From: Thermus albus
GTDB taxonomy: Bacteria; Deinococcota; Deinococci; Deinococcales; Thermaceae
Assembly: GCF_022760855.1 (NCBI RefSeq)
Contig: NZ_JAKTNR010000001.1
Location: 310,001-374,000, forward strand
Reading direction: 5' to 3'
Length of the DNA stretch: 64,000 nucleotides
Part shown: in pieces, positions 25,607 through 34,175 of the stretch
Layout: every line of letters starts with the position of its first letter
How positions within the stretch are numbered: position 1 is the first letter of the stretch
The notes under the pieces: model-generated
The model's database searches: none
Told to the model about the DNA's origin: nothing
Seen by the model: the letters and a program-made list of their open reading frames with translations, nothing else
Made by a program: the position numbers and the translations under genes

Positions 25607-26905
25607 GTGGCCTTGGTGGATTCGCGGAACCAAACGCTTTGGCAGTTGCGCGAGCGGTATGTCCCCCGGGGGGTGGCCCAGGCCCATCCCGTCTTCGTGG
25701 CTCGGGCCGAAGGGGCTCGCATCTGGGATGTGGACGGCCAGGAATACCTGGACTTTGCTGGGGGCATTGGGGTGATGAACGTGGGACATGGACACCCCCG
25801 GGTACTCCAGGCAGTCCGCGCCCAGCTGGAGCGTTTCACCCACGTGTGCTTCCAGGTGACCCCCTATGAGGCCTATGTGCGCTTGGCGGAACGCCTGGTC
25901 AAGCTGGCCCCGGGGGATTTCGGTAAAAAGACCCTCTTCCTGACCACGGGGGCTGAGGCGGTGGAAAATGCGGTGAAGATCGCCCGGGCTTATACGGATC
26001 GTCCGGCGGTGGTGGCCCTTACCCATTCCTTCCATGGGCGAACCTTGCTGGGGATGTCCCTCACCGGGAAGGCCTCGTACTACAAGCAAAACTTCGGCCC
26101 TTTTGCTCCCGAGGTCTACCATGCCCCAGCCCCCTACCCCTACCGCGGTGTATCCGATGAGATGGCCCTGGAAGGCCTGAGGGAACTATTCCGCACGACG
26201 GTGGACCCCGAGCGGGTGGCAGCCGTGATCCTGGAGCCTGTGCTGGGGGAGGGGGGATTTATTCCCCTTTCGGAGAAGTACTTGCAGGGTATTCGGGAAA
26301 TCACCGCCTCCCACGGGATACTCCTCATTGCCGATGAGATCCAGTCCGGTTTCGGCCGCACCGGGAGGATGTGGGCTGTGGAGCATAGCGCCGTGGTTCC
26401 CGACCTCCTCACCTTTGCCAAGAGCGTGGCGGCGGGTCTTCCCCTATCCGGGGTGGTGGGCCGGGCCGAGGTCATGGATGCTCCCAAGCCCGGCGGCCTA
26501 GGGGGAACGTATGCGGGTAACCCCTTGGCCTGCGCTGCGGGGTTGGCGGTCTTGGACATTTTTGAAGAGGAAGACCTTCTCGAAAGGGGCCGGGCTTTGG
26601 GGAAGGTTCTCTGGGAGGGTCTTAAGCTTCTTCAGGGGCGGTTTCCACAGGTGGGTGAGGTCCGGGGGCTGGGTCCCATGGTGGCCTTGGAGTTGGTAGA
26701 GGACCCGGTTACAAAAAAGCCTGCCCCAGAACTGGGGCAAAGGGTGTTGGAGGAGGCTCGCCGGAGGGGGCTGATTCTCCTTAAGGCGGGGATGTACGGG
26801 AGCGTGATCCGCATCCTGGTCCCTTTGGTGGCCACGGAAGCGGAGGTCAGAGAAGGCCTTTCCCGGCTGGAGATGGCCTTGGAGGTAGCCTTGGGAGAGA
26901 CGTAG
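25607..26905 (+). CDS. 4-aminobutyrate aminotransferase-like class III aminotransferase
   Basis: A 432-aa PLP enzyme of GabT type: TTGAEAVENAVKIARAYT binds the phosphate, FHGRTLLGMSLTGK follows, EPVLGEGGFIPLSEKYLQ carries the GabT-specific Glu that gates double transamination, LLIADEIQSGFGRTGRMWA holds the ring Asp, and DLLTFAKSVAAGLPLSGVVG has the Schiff-base Lys. It should transfer an amino group from GABA or a related omega-amino acid to 2-oxoglutarate, leaving a semialdehyde. It is paralogous to the aminotransferase at 30.7 kb. It starts with GTG behind AAAGGAGG and is followed after 46 bp by the polyamine transporter genes. Confidence 0.9.
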   Translation: MALVDSRNQTLWQLRERYVPRGVAQAHPVFVARAEGARIWDVDGQEYLDFAGGIGVMNVGHGHPRVLQAVRAQLERFTHVCFQVTPYEAYVRLAERLVKLAPGDFGKKTLFLTTGAEAVENAVKIARAYTDRPAVVALTHSFHGRTLLGMSLTGKASYYKQNFGPFAPEVYHAPAPYPYRGVSDEMALEGLRELFRTTVDPERVAAVILEPVLGEGGFIPLSEKYLQGIREITASHGILLIADEIQSGFGRTGRMWAVEHSAVVPDLLTFAKSVAAGLPLSGVVGRAEVMDAPKPGGLGGTYAGNPLACAAGLAVLDIFEEEDLLERGRALGKVLWEGLKLLQGRFPQVGEVRGLGPMVALELVEDPVTKKPAPELGQRVLEEARRRGLILLKAGMYGSVIRILVPLVATEAEVREGLSRLEMALEVALGET

Positions 26906-26951
26906 TGGGGGGGCGCAGTCCAGCCCTTGAATGCCAGGTACCGGGGGACGC

Positions 26952-27998
26952 ATGACGGAGGTTAAGGAAAGCGTTGAGGGCTTGGTCCTGGAGGGCCTTC
27001 GAAAGAGCTTTGGGGCGGTGGAGGTGCTGAAGGGTATATCCCTAGAGGTGCGTAAAGGGGAGTTTTTTACTCTTCTGGGACCCTCTGGGTGCGGGAAGAC
27101 AACCCTTCTTCGACTGATCGGTGGCTTCGAGGTTCCTGACAGGGGGCGGATCGTGCTTGGAGGCAAAGACCTAACAGCCCTTCCAGCTCATCGGCGTCCG
27201 GTAAATACGGTGTTTCAAAATTACGCCCTTTTCCCTCACCTCACGGTATACGAGAACGTGGCTTTTGGTCTGAGGAGCCGGCGCTTTCCCGAGGCCGAGA
27301 TCCGCGCCAGAGTGGAGTACGCCATAGGGCTTTTGCGTTTGGAAAGCCTACTCTATCGGTATCCACGTCAGCTTTCAGGAGGCCAAAAGCAGCGGGTGGC
27401 CTTGGCGCGGGCCTTAGTCAACGAGCCCCAGGTCTTGTTGTTGGATGAGCCCATGAGCGCCTTGGACGCCAAGCTTCGCGCTGAAGTGCAGGTGGAACTG
27501 AGGACCCTGCAAAAGCGCCTTGGGGCCACCTTTATCCTGGTAACCCACGATCAAGAGGAGGCCATGGCGGTTTCCGATCGCATCGGGGTGATGGAGGGAG
27601 GCGTTCTCCTCCAGGTGGGTACCCCAGAAGAGGTGTATGAGAAGCCGCAAACCCGCTTTGTGGCGGAGTTCTTGGGGGTGGCCAACCTCATCCCTGCTTT
27701 CAGGTCGGGCCCGGGAGTACAAACTCCGTTCGGCTTCTTCCCTTTGAAGGTTCCTTGGGAGCAGGGCTACCTAGCCTTGAGGCCCGAGCGGATAGAGGTC
27801 TTCAGTGAGCCGGTGCCAGGGAGTTTTTCGTCATGGGTGCGCCAGGTGGTGTACCGGGGAGCGTATTTCGAGGCCTATGTGGAAACCTCCGTCCAGGAGC
27901 ATGCCTTGTTACGCGTTCGCACCTCCTTAAGAATCACAGGGGGTCAGCAGGTCTTTATCCGCCTTCCGGTGGACGGGTTGGTGGTGCTGAATGGATAG
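26952..27998 (+). CDS. potA: Spermidine/putrescine-type ABC transporter ATP-binding protein
   Basis: A 348-aa cytoplasmic ATPase. Walker A is LGPSGCGKTTLLRLIGG, Q-loop VNTVFQNYALFPHLTVYENV, signature LSGGQKQRVALARAL, Walker B VLLLDEPMSALDAKL, H-loop LVTHDQEEA. The C-terminal 100 residues form a TOBE-like regulatory domain (LALRPERIEVF). ATG at 26952 is chosen because alignment with PotA begins shortly after it; an upstream in-frame start adds only seven residues. It overlaps potB by 8 bp, and all four transporter genes overlap one another. Confidence 0.93.
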   Translation: MTEVKESVEGLVLEGLRKSFGAVEVLKGISLEVRKGEFFTLLGPSGCGKTTLLRLIGGFEVPDRGRIVLGGKDLTALPAHRRPVNTVFQNYALFPHLTVYENVAFGLRSRRFPEAEIRARVEYAIGLLRLESLLYRYPRQLSGGQKQRVALARALVNEPQVLLLDEPMSALDAKLRAEVQVELRTLQKRLGATFILVTHDQEEAMAVSDRIGVMEGGVLLQVGTPEEVYEKPQTRFVAEFLGVANLIPAFRSGPGVQTPFGFFPLKVPWEQGYLALRPERIEVFSEPVPGSFSSWVRQVVYRGAYFEAYVETSVQEHALLRVRTSLRITGGQQVFIRLPVDGLVVLNG

Positions 27999-28896
27999 GG
28001 TTGTGGTCTGGTACGGGGAGCTGACCACCGCCAGGAACCTTCTTTGGCGGGGTGTCCTTTTGGTGCTTCCGGGTCTTTTATGGCTGCTGACATTCCTTGT
28101 TCTCCCGGGTTTGGTGCTGATCCCCCTGTCCTTCGCTGAGCGGGGTGCTTTTGGCGAGGTGGTTTGGACGTTCACGTGGGACAACTACCGGAGGCTCCTG
28201 GGGTTTGGGGTGCTGGGCTTTAGCTTGGATAACCTTATGGCCCTTTTTCGCACCCTCTGGGTGGCCTTGGTAACCACGGTGTTGGCGGGGATAGTGGCCT
28301 ATCCCGTTGCCTTTTTTATCCGCTCGCAACCAGCCCACCGCCGCTACTTCTTTCTAGCGCTGGTCCTGATTCCTTTCTGGACCAACATTGTGATCCGCAC
28401 CTATGCGTGGCAGTTGCTTCTGGCTCCAGAGATGCCCTTTGCGCGCATTCTGAGCGCTCTGGGATTGGTGGAGCCCGGTATGGCCCTTTTCCCCAGCAGC
28501 TTGGCCGTTTACATGGGTATGCTGAGCGCTTTCTTGCCTTTTATGGTCTTGCCGGTGTACTCCAGCGTTGAACGGCTAGATGAGAGCTTGCTGGAGGCGG
28601 TGCGCGACCTTTATGGGGGGCCCGTGCGCGTTTTTCTGCACGGTGTCCTGCCCCAGACCTTGCCTGGGCTAACTGTGGGGGCGATCCTCACCTTCATTCC
28701 CGCCATGGGTATGTTTGTGGTTCCTGATCTCTTGGGCGGGGCTAGACACCTTCTGGTGGGTAACCTGATCCAGCAAGCTTTTTACAGCATGAGGGACTGG
28801 CCATACGGGGCGGCTTTGAGCCTGGTCCTGATCCTTCTCACGTTGCTGGCCCTAAGGCTTTACCGGCGTCATGGGAAGGAGGTGGAGCTGGCATGA
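27991..28896 (+). CDS. potB: Polyamine ABC transporter permease PotB-type
   Basis: A 301-aa inner-membrane protein with six predicted helices (first at about 16-40, LLVLPGLLWLLTFLVLPGLVLIPL). A long periplasmic loop lies between helices 1 and 2, as in PotB. The EAA loop, which docks on the ATPase, is ESLLEAVRDLYGGPVRVFLHGVLPQTLPG near residue 195, with the conserved Gly. It overlaps potA by 8 bp and potC by 4 bp (ATGA). Confidence 0.92.
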   Translation: MDRVVVWYGELTTARNLLWRGVLLVLPGLLWLLTFLVLPGLVLIPLSFAERGAFGEVVWTFTWDNYRRLLGFGVLGFSLDNLMALFRTLWVALVTTVLAGIVAYPVAFFIRSQPAHRRYFFLALVLIPFWTNIVIRTYAWQLLLAPEMPFARILSALGLVEPGMALFPSSLAVYMGMLSAFLPFMVLPVYSSVERLDESLLEAVRDLYGGPVRVFLHGVLPQTLPGLTVGAILTFIPAMGMFVVPDLLGGARHLLVGNLIQQAFYSMRDWPYGAALSLVLILLTLLALRLYRRHGKEVELA

Positions 28897-29684
28897 GGGG
28901 GGGGTGGCTGGTATCCACGGTAGCCTGGGCGGCGTTGGCCTTCTTGTACCTCCCCATGTTGGCGGTGGCCCTGTTCTCCTTTAACCGCACCCGGCATGGC
29001 CTGGGCTGGGGAGGGTTCACCTGGGACTGGTATGTGCGGCTTTTCCATAACCCCGCCCTCTTGGAGGCGGCGAAAAACACCCTAGTCCTGGCCCTTCTTT
29101 CCACCCTGGTGGCCACGGTTTTGGGAACCCTCTTGGCTTTGGGGCTGGAACGGCATCCTTTTGGTCCTCGATGGCGTGCTCTTCTGGAAACCGCCTTATA
29201 CCTTCCCGTGGTCACCCCGGACCTAATCCTGGCTGCGGCCTTGGTGGTGGCCTTTGGCTTCCTGCGGCAGGCCTTCTCCCTCTTTGAGCCCGGCCTTCCC
29301 GCCATGGTGGTGGGCCACGCCACCTTTCAGGTGGGGTTTGTGGCCTTAGTGGTGATGAGCCGCCTCAAAAGCCTACCTAGGGAGCTGGACGAGGCTGCCC
29401 GGGATCTCTACGCCTCCTACCCCTACTACCTCCGTCGGGTCCTCCTCCCCCTCCTGGCTCCCGGCATTGTGGCTGGGGCCATGCTGGCTTTTACCCTTTC
29501 CCTGGATGATTTCGTTATCAGCTTCTTCACCGCAGGTCCTACCAGCCAAACGCTACCCTTGGTCATCTATGCCTCGGCACGTAGGGGGATTACCCCAGAA
29601 ATCCATGCGGTTTCCACCCTGCTTTTCCTCTTCACGGTGGTGTTGGTGTTGAGCGCAGAGCGCTTCACAAGGAGGTCGGCATGA
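28893..29684 (+). CDS. potC: Polyamine ABC transporter permease PotC-type
   Basis: A 263-aa permease with six membrane helices; the N-terminal helix is WLVSTVAWAALAFLYLPMLAVALFSF followed by NRTRHGLGWGGFTWDWYVRLF, a typical PotC loop. The EAA motif is ELDEAARDLYASYPYYLRRVLLPLLAPGIVAG. It pairs with PotB to form the channel. It overlaps potB and potD by 4 bp each, so translation is coupled. Confidence 0.92.
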   Translation: MRGGWLVSTVAWAALAFLYLPMLAVALFSFNRTRHGLGWGGFTWDWYVRLFHNPALLEAAKNTLVLALLSTLVATVLGTLLALGLERHPFGPRWRALLETALYLPVVTPDLILAAALVVAFGFLRQAFSLFEPGLPAMVVGHATFQVGFVALVVMSRLKSLPRELDEAARDLYASYPYYLRRVLLPLLAPGIVAGAMLAFTLSLDDFVISFFTAGPTSQTLPLVIYASARRGITPEIHAVSTLLFLFTVVLVLSAERFTRRSA

Positions 29685-30706
29685 AAAGGATGGCGGTGTT
29701 CTTGGTGGCTTGCTTGGCCTTAGGTCTTGCGCAGAAAGGCGAGCTTCGGCTTTTTATCTGGTCCGAGTACATTGACCCTGCTATTCTCCAAGCCTTTACC
29801 CAGCGGTACGGTTACAGGGTCCGGATGGATCTCTACGAATCCAACGAGGACATGATCGCCAAGCTTCAGGCGGGTGGTGTGAGCCAGTACGACATCATCG
29901 TCCCCTCGGACTTTTACGTTCCCTCTATCATCCGCCTGGGTCTGGTTCAAACCCTAAACCACGCTAAGATTCCCAACCTAAAGAACCTGGACGATAAATT
30001 CAGAAACCCTCCCTTTGATCCGGGGAACCGCTACTCCGCTGCCTACCAGTGGGGTACCACAGGCCTCATCTTCCGCAAGGACAGGGTGGCCAAGCCGAAG
30101 AGCTGGGCGGTTCTCTTTAAGGACCCCAAGGCCCCCTTCATCCTCATGGACTCGCCGCGGGAGATGCTGGGCAATGCCCTTCGCTATCTGGGTTATTCCG
30201 TTAACACCAGAAATCCCAAGGAGGTGCAGGCGGCGGGCCAGCTCCTTCTTCAGGTCAAAAGGAGCCGGTATTTCCTGGGGTTTGAGGGTGGGGTAGGGGG
30301 GAAGAACCGGGTGGTGGCGGGGGCAGCCACCTATGCGGTGGTGTACAACGGGGATGCGGTGAAGGCGGCCGACGAAAACCCCGGCAAAGTAGAGTTCGCC
30401 ATTCCCCAGGAAGGCGCCACCTTGTGGGTGGATTCCCTGATGATCCCCGCAAAGGCGCCGAACCCCGAAGCGGCCCATCTTTTCATCAACTTCATCTTGG
30501 ATCCCAAGGTGGGGGCCCAGCTTTCCAACTTTAACCGGTACGCCACTCCCAACCGGGCAGCCCTTCCTTACATCCGGCCTGAAGACCGGAAGAATCCGGC
30601 CATTTATCCAGATGCCGAGGTGATGAAGCGCTCGGAGTTCATTTTGGACCTAGGGAAGGATAACCGTCTCTACGATGAAGTCTGGACTGCAGTGAAAAGC
30701 CGCTAG
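29681..30706 (+). CDS. potD: Polyamine ABC transporter periplasmic binding protein
   Basis: A 341-aa protein with a cleaved signal (MKRMAVFLVACLALGLAQ). It aligns along its length with E. coli PotD: LRLFIWSEYIDPAIL, YESNEDMIAKLQ, YDIIVPSDFYV, QWGTTGLIF, MDSPREMLGNALRYLGYS with the amine-binding acidic residue, VVYNGDAV and TLWVDSLMIPAKAPN. The Asp of WVDSL, which grips a terminal amine, is kept; one of the aromatic box residues is Tyr instead of Trp. This supports a polyamine or similar diamine ligand, though the exact one is unknown. Confidence 0.92.
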   Translation: MKRMAVFLVACLALGLAQKGELRLFIWSEYIDPAILQAFTQRYGYRVRMDLYESNEDMIAKLQAGGVSQYDIIVPSDFYVPSIIRLGLVQTLNHAKIPNLKNLDDKFRNPPFDPGNRYSAAYQWGTTGLIFRKDRVAKPKSWAVLFKDPKAPFILMDSPREMLGNALRYLGYSVNTRNPKEVQAAGQLLLQVKRSRYFLGFEGGVGGKNRVVAGAATYAVVYNGDAVKAADENPGKVEFAIPQEGATLWVDSLMIPAKAPNPEAAHLFINFILDPKVGAQLSNFNRYATPNRAALPYIRPEDRKNPAIYPDAEVMKRSEFILDLGKDNRLYDEVWTAVKSR

Positions 30707-30713
30707 GAGATCT

Positions 30714-32057
30714 ATGGGGTACATTCAGCTTAAAACCGCTATTCCTGGTCCCAGGAGCCTGGCCCTCATGGAACGCAGGGCCCAGGCGGTTACGCGGGCT
30801 TTGGCCCAGGCCAATCCCATCGCTGTAGCTAAGGCTCATGGAGCCTTAGTGGAGGATGTGGATGGCAACGTTCTCATCGACCTGGCAGGGGGCATTGGAG
30901 CTCTGGGCGTGGGCCACACACCAAAGGCAGTGGTGGAGGCCATAAAGGCCCAGGCGGAAAGCCTCATTCACATGTGCGCCATCGTGGCCAACTATGAGCC
31001 TTACGTGGCGTTAGCAGAGGCTTTAAATGCCCTTTACCCCGGGCCTGGTCCTGCCAAGACCCTCCTGGCCAACGGCGGGGCGGAGGCAGTAGAGAATGCG
31101 GTGAAGTTGGCCCGGGCCTACACTGGCCGGGCTGGGGTCATGGTGTTTGAGGGGGCGTACCATGGCCGAACCAACCTTACCATGGCCATGACCTCCAAGT
31201 ACGCCCTTTTTAAGAAGGGATTTGGTCCCTTTGCCCCGGAAGTGTACCGCCTGCCCGTGCCCAACCTGTACCGTACCCCGCCGGGGATGACCCAGGAAGA
31301 GTACGTGGAGTGGTCCCTTTGGAACCTGGAGAACGCCCTGGTGGCTCACATCGATGGTTCGGCTTTGGCGGCCATTGTAATCGAGCCGGTTCTGGGCGAG
31401 GGGGGTTTCATTCCGGTACCCCATAAGTTCTTGAAAAAGCTCCGGGAGATTGCCGACCGCACAGGGGCTGTGTTTATTGCCGATGAGGTGCAGTCTGGTT
31501 CGGGTCGCACGGGGCAGATGTGGGCCATCGAGCATAGCGGGGTGGTGCCCGATCTCATTGTTTCCGCCAAGAGCCTAGGAGCCGGGATGCCCATCAGCGC
31601 TGTGACCGGCCGGGCGGAGATTCTGGATGCGCCCCACGTGGGCGGGGTGGGAAGCACCTATGGGGGGAATCCCCTGGCGGCGGTTGCGGCCCTCGAGGCC
31701 TTAAAAATCCTCCAGTCTCCAGGTTTCCTGGCAAACGCCCCAAGGATAGAGGCCAAAATCCGCCAGGTGTTTGAGCCGCTTAAAGGGGAAGTGCCGGCTT
31801 TGGGGGACGTGCGGGGCATGGGTGCCATGATGGCCCTGGAGTTTGTAAGGGATCCGAGGACGAAGGAACCTTGGCCGGAGTTTGTATTGGAGTTGGTGAA
31901 GCGGAATACGGAAAGGGGGGTAATCACCCTACGGGCGGGGTTGTACTCCAATGTCCTTCGCTTTTTACCCCCTTTAGATATCCCTTTGGATATGTTGGAG
32001 GAAGGCCTTTTTGTGGTGGCGGAAAACATCAAGGAGGTGTATGCCGTCCTTGCCTAA
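30714..32057 (+). CDS. GABA/omega-amino acid aminotransferase, second paralogue
   Basis: A 447-aa class III aminotransferase: ANGGAEAVENAVKLARAYTG, YHGRTNLTMAMTSKYALFK, EPVLGEGGFIPVPHKFLK, VFIADEVQSGSGRTGQMWA and DLIVSAKSLGAGMPISAVTG with the catalytic Lys. Compared with the 25.6-kb paralogue it has a longer N-terminus and an inserted loop (YRTPPGMTQEEYVEWSLWNLENAL). Two GabT-like enzymes in one locus suggest two successive transaminations, for example of a diamine and then of the resulting omega-amino acid. It lies 7 bp after potD and its end overlaps the acetyltransferase gene by 17 bp. Confidence 0.9.
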   Translation: MGYIQLKTAIPGPRSLALMERRAQAVTRALAQANPIAVAKAHGALVEDVDGNVLIDLAGGIGALGVGHTPKAVVEAIKAQAESLIHMCAIVANYEPYVALAEALNALYPGPGPAKTLLANGGAEAVENAVKLARAYTGRAGVMVFEGAYHGRTNLTMAMTSKYALFKKGFGPFAPEVYRLPVPNLYRTPPGMTQEEYVEWSLWNLENALVAHIDGSALAAIVIEPVLGEGGFIPVPHKFLKKLREIADRTGAVFIADEVQSGSGRTGQMWAIEHSGVVPDLIVSAKSLGAGMPISAVTGRAEILDAPHVGGVGSTYGGNPLAAVAALEALKILQSPGFLANAPRIEAKIRQVFEPLKGEVPALGDVRGMGAMMALEFVRDPRTKEPWPEFVLELVKRNTERGVITLRAGLYSNVLRFLPPLDIPLDMLEEGLFVVAENIKEVYAVLA

Positions 32058-32709
32058 GCCCCTGCTGGTTTCTGAGGATGGTCTATTTGCTGTTGTCCAG
32101 TCCCAGCCTTGGATGGCGGAGGCCCTCGAGGCCATCCAGGAGGCTAGCTTCCCCACCCTCTCCCGGGAGGAACGGATGACCAGGGAGCACTATCTCTCCC
32201 ACATGAAGGTGTTTCCTGAAGGGCAACACGCGGTGGTGGAACTGGCCACGGGCAAGGTGGTGGCGTGTTCTACCGATTTCCGTACCCGGGTGGATTTTCA
32301 CCACTACCAGCACCGGTATATAGAGGCGGTGGCGGGAAACTGGCTTACTAACCACGACCCTAAAGGGGACTGGCTTTACGGGGCCGATATCGGGGTCTTG
32401 CCAGAGTACCGTGGGCGAGGCCTTTCCCGTTTGCTGTACCAGGCCCGTCAGGACCTGGTGCGCCGCTTGGGTCTCCGGGGGCATGTGGCGGGGAGCATGC
32501 CCAAGGGGTATCACCGCTACGCCCACGAGATGCCCATAGAGGAGTACGTGCACCGGGTGGTCCGGGGGGAGATTCAGGACCCAGTACTTTCCATTCAACT
32601 GAGGCGTGGTTACCGAGCGTATGGAATCATGCCGGATTATCTCCAAGACCCCTCCTGCCTCAACTATGGGGTCTTTGTGGTGTGGCGTAACCCGGAGGTG
32701 GGTTGGTGA
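32041..32709 (+). CDS. GNAT-family acetyltransferase
   Basis: A 222-aa protein. The acetyl-CoA pyrophosphate loop is VLPEYRGRGLSRLLYQARQDLVRRLGLRG, and the rest (FPEGQHAVVEL, NHDPKGDWLYGADIG, KGYHRYAHEMPIEEYVHRVVRGEIQDPVLSIQLRRGYRAYGIMPDYLQDP) resembles the GNAT half of bifunctional GNAT/carbon-nitrogen hydrolase proteins of other bacteria. Here it stands alone. The ATG at 32041 is chosen because AAGGAGGTGT lies immediately upstream inside the preceding gene. It ends in a GTGA overlap with the amidohydrolase. It may acetylate an amine; the acceptor is not known. Confidence 0.85.
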   Translation: MPSLPKPLLVSEDGLFAVVQSQPWMAEALEAIQEASFPTLSREERMTREHYLSHMKVFPEGQHAVVELATGKVVACSTDFRTRVDFHHYQHRYIEAVAGNWLTNHDPKGDWLYGADIGVLPEYRGRGLSRLLYQARQDLVRRLGLRGHVAGSMPKGYHRYAHEMPIEEYVHRVVRGEIQDPVLSIQLRRGYRAYGIMPDYLQDPSCLNYGVFVVWRNPEVGW

Positions 32710-34175
32710 GGGAGGTGTCTGGGAGCATCTACGTTCCCGATGCCCGGGGCCGCTACCAGCCTTACCGAGGCCTCTGGGTCAAGGCGGGGCGGGTGGTGGG
32801 GTTGGTGCCGGGGCAGGGTAGGGGAGAGGTGGTTTTTCCTGGATTTCACGATGCCCACGTGCACATCTGGAAGATCGGCCAGCTCCTTACGGATCTTGTG
32901 GACCTGCGCCAGGTGGATTCCTTGGATGCCCTGGTGCGCCTCCTTCAGGAGCGGGACCAGGCCTTGCCTCCCGGGGCTTGGCTCTTGGGGCGAGGATGGA
33001 ACGAGGCCACCCTGGGAGGTGTTCCCAGCCGGGCATTTCTTGACGCAGCGGTGCCAGGCCGCCCGGTCCTTCTCACCCGCACCTGTGCCCACATTCACGC
33101 CCTTAACACGCAAGCCTTGGCGGTCGCGGGGATCGGTCCGCATACGGTAAGTCCTCCTGGAGGTGAGGTTCGCTATGAGGAGGGGCTCCTTCTGGAAAGG
33201 GCTTATGGCCTGGTGGAACGGGTGCTTCCCAAGCGCACAGTGGAGGACTACCAACGCTATATTCTGGCTGGGGCACGCCACCTCCTAGCCCATGGCATTA
33301 CCTCAGCCACGGAGGCGGGGGCGGATCCCCTTCTCCTCGAGGCCTACCGCACCCTAGACCGGGAAGGTCGCCTTCCCTTGAGGGTAAGTGTCCTGGCTAT
33401 GCTCCGGCCCGACGGGGAGGAGGTCACCTATCCCTTGCCCGAGTTCTACCGGTCGGACCGGCTGGTGGTGGCTGGGGTAAAGCTATTTGCCGATGGGGGG
33501 CTTTCAGGAGCCTCGGCCGCGGTGAGCCTGCCCTACCGGGATGTGGGCGGAAGGGGGGTTTTGCGGCTCAAGGCAGAGGAGATCTTGGAGCTGGCCCTTC
33601 CCGCTCACAAAAAGGGGTTTTTCGTGGCCACCCATGCCATCGGGGATGTGGCCATACGGGAGGTGCTTGCCGCCTATGCCCGGCTTTATGCGGAGGAGCC
33701 ACGACCCCTTCGGCACCGCATAGAGCACTTCGGCCTGCCAGGACCGAAGGAGCTTACCCTGGCCAGGAGCCTGGGCGTCTGGGTGGTTCCCCAGCCCATC
33801 TTCCTCCAGGAGCTACGGGAGAATTTTATGAGGTACATACCAGAGCGGTTTCTCCCGTGGTGCTATAACCTAAGGCGCATGGAAGGGGCTGGGGTGGCCA
33901 TAGCGTTTTCCTCCGATGCCCCAGTGGTGCGGGACCTGGCCCCTTGGCGCGGGGCTTGGGTAGCGGCTTTCATGCCCATTGCAGGGAGGGGTATCCCCTT
34001 AGAGCGGGCCCTTTTCTACTACACCCTCCCGGAGGCCAGTGGCCTCGAGGCCATGCGCCTTTGGCCAGGGCATCGGGCGGATTTCGTGGTATTTTCCGAA
34101 AATCCCTTGATTAATCCGGGGGAAGCTCAGGTAATAAGGGTGGAGGTGGACGGTGTGGCGGTCTTTGAACGTTGA
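32706..34175 (+). CDS. YtcJ-like metal-dependent amidohydrolase
   Basis: A 489-aa amidohydrolase-superfamily enzyme. Metal ligands are visible: FHDAHVHIW (HxH) near residue 57, His in FVATHAIGDVAIREVL, His in LRHRIEHFGLPGP, and the Asp of AFSSDAPVV. It lacks the usual bridging Lys, as is normal in the YtcJ/N-substituted formamide deformylase group. It should hydrolyse an amide-type bond, perhaps releasing an acyl group from an N-acyl amine. Start GTG 32706 overlaps the previous stop (GTGA), so translation is coupled; the end overlaps the AOR gene by 23 bp. Confidence 0.85.
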   Translation: MREVSGSIYVPDARGRYQPYRGLWVKAGRVVGLVPGQGRGEVVFPGFHDAHVHIWKIGQLLTDLVDLRQVDSLDALVRLLQERDQALPPGAWLLGRGWNEATLGGVPSRAFLDAAVPGRPVLLTRTCAHIHALNTQALAVAGIGPHTVSPPGGEVRYEEGLLLERAYGLVERVLPKRTVEDYQRYILAGARHLLAHGITSATEAGADPLLLEAYRTLDREGRLPLRVSVLAMLRPDGEEVTYPLPEFYRSDRLVVAGVKLFADGGLSGASAAVSLPYRDVGGRGVLRLKAEEILELALPAHKKGFFVATHAIGDVAIREVLAAYARLYAEEPRPLRHRIEHFGLPGPKELTLARSLGVWVVPQPIFLQELRENFMRYIPERFLPWCYNLRRMEGAGVAIAFSSDAPVVRDLAPWRGAWVAAFMPIAGRGIPLERALFYYTLPEASGLEAMRLWPGHRADFVVFSENPLINPGEAQVIRVEVDGVAVFER

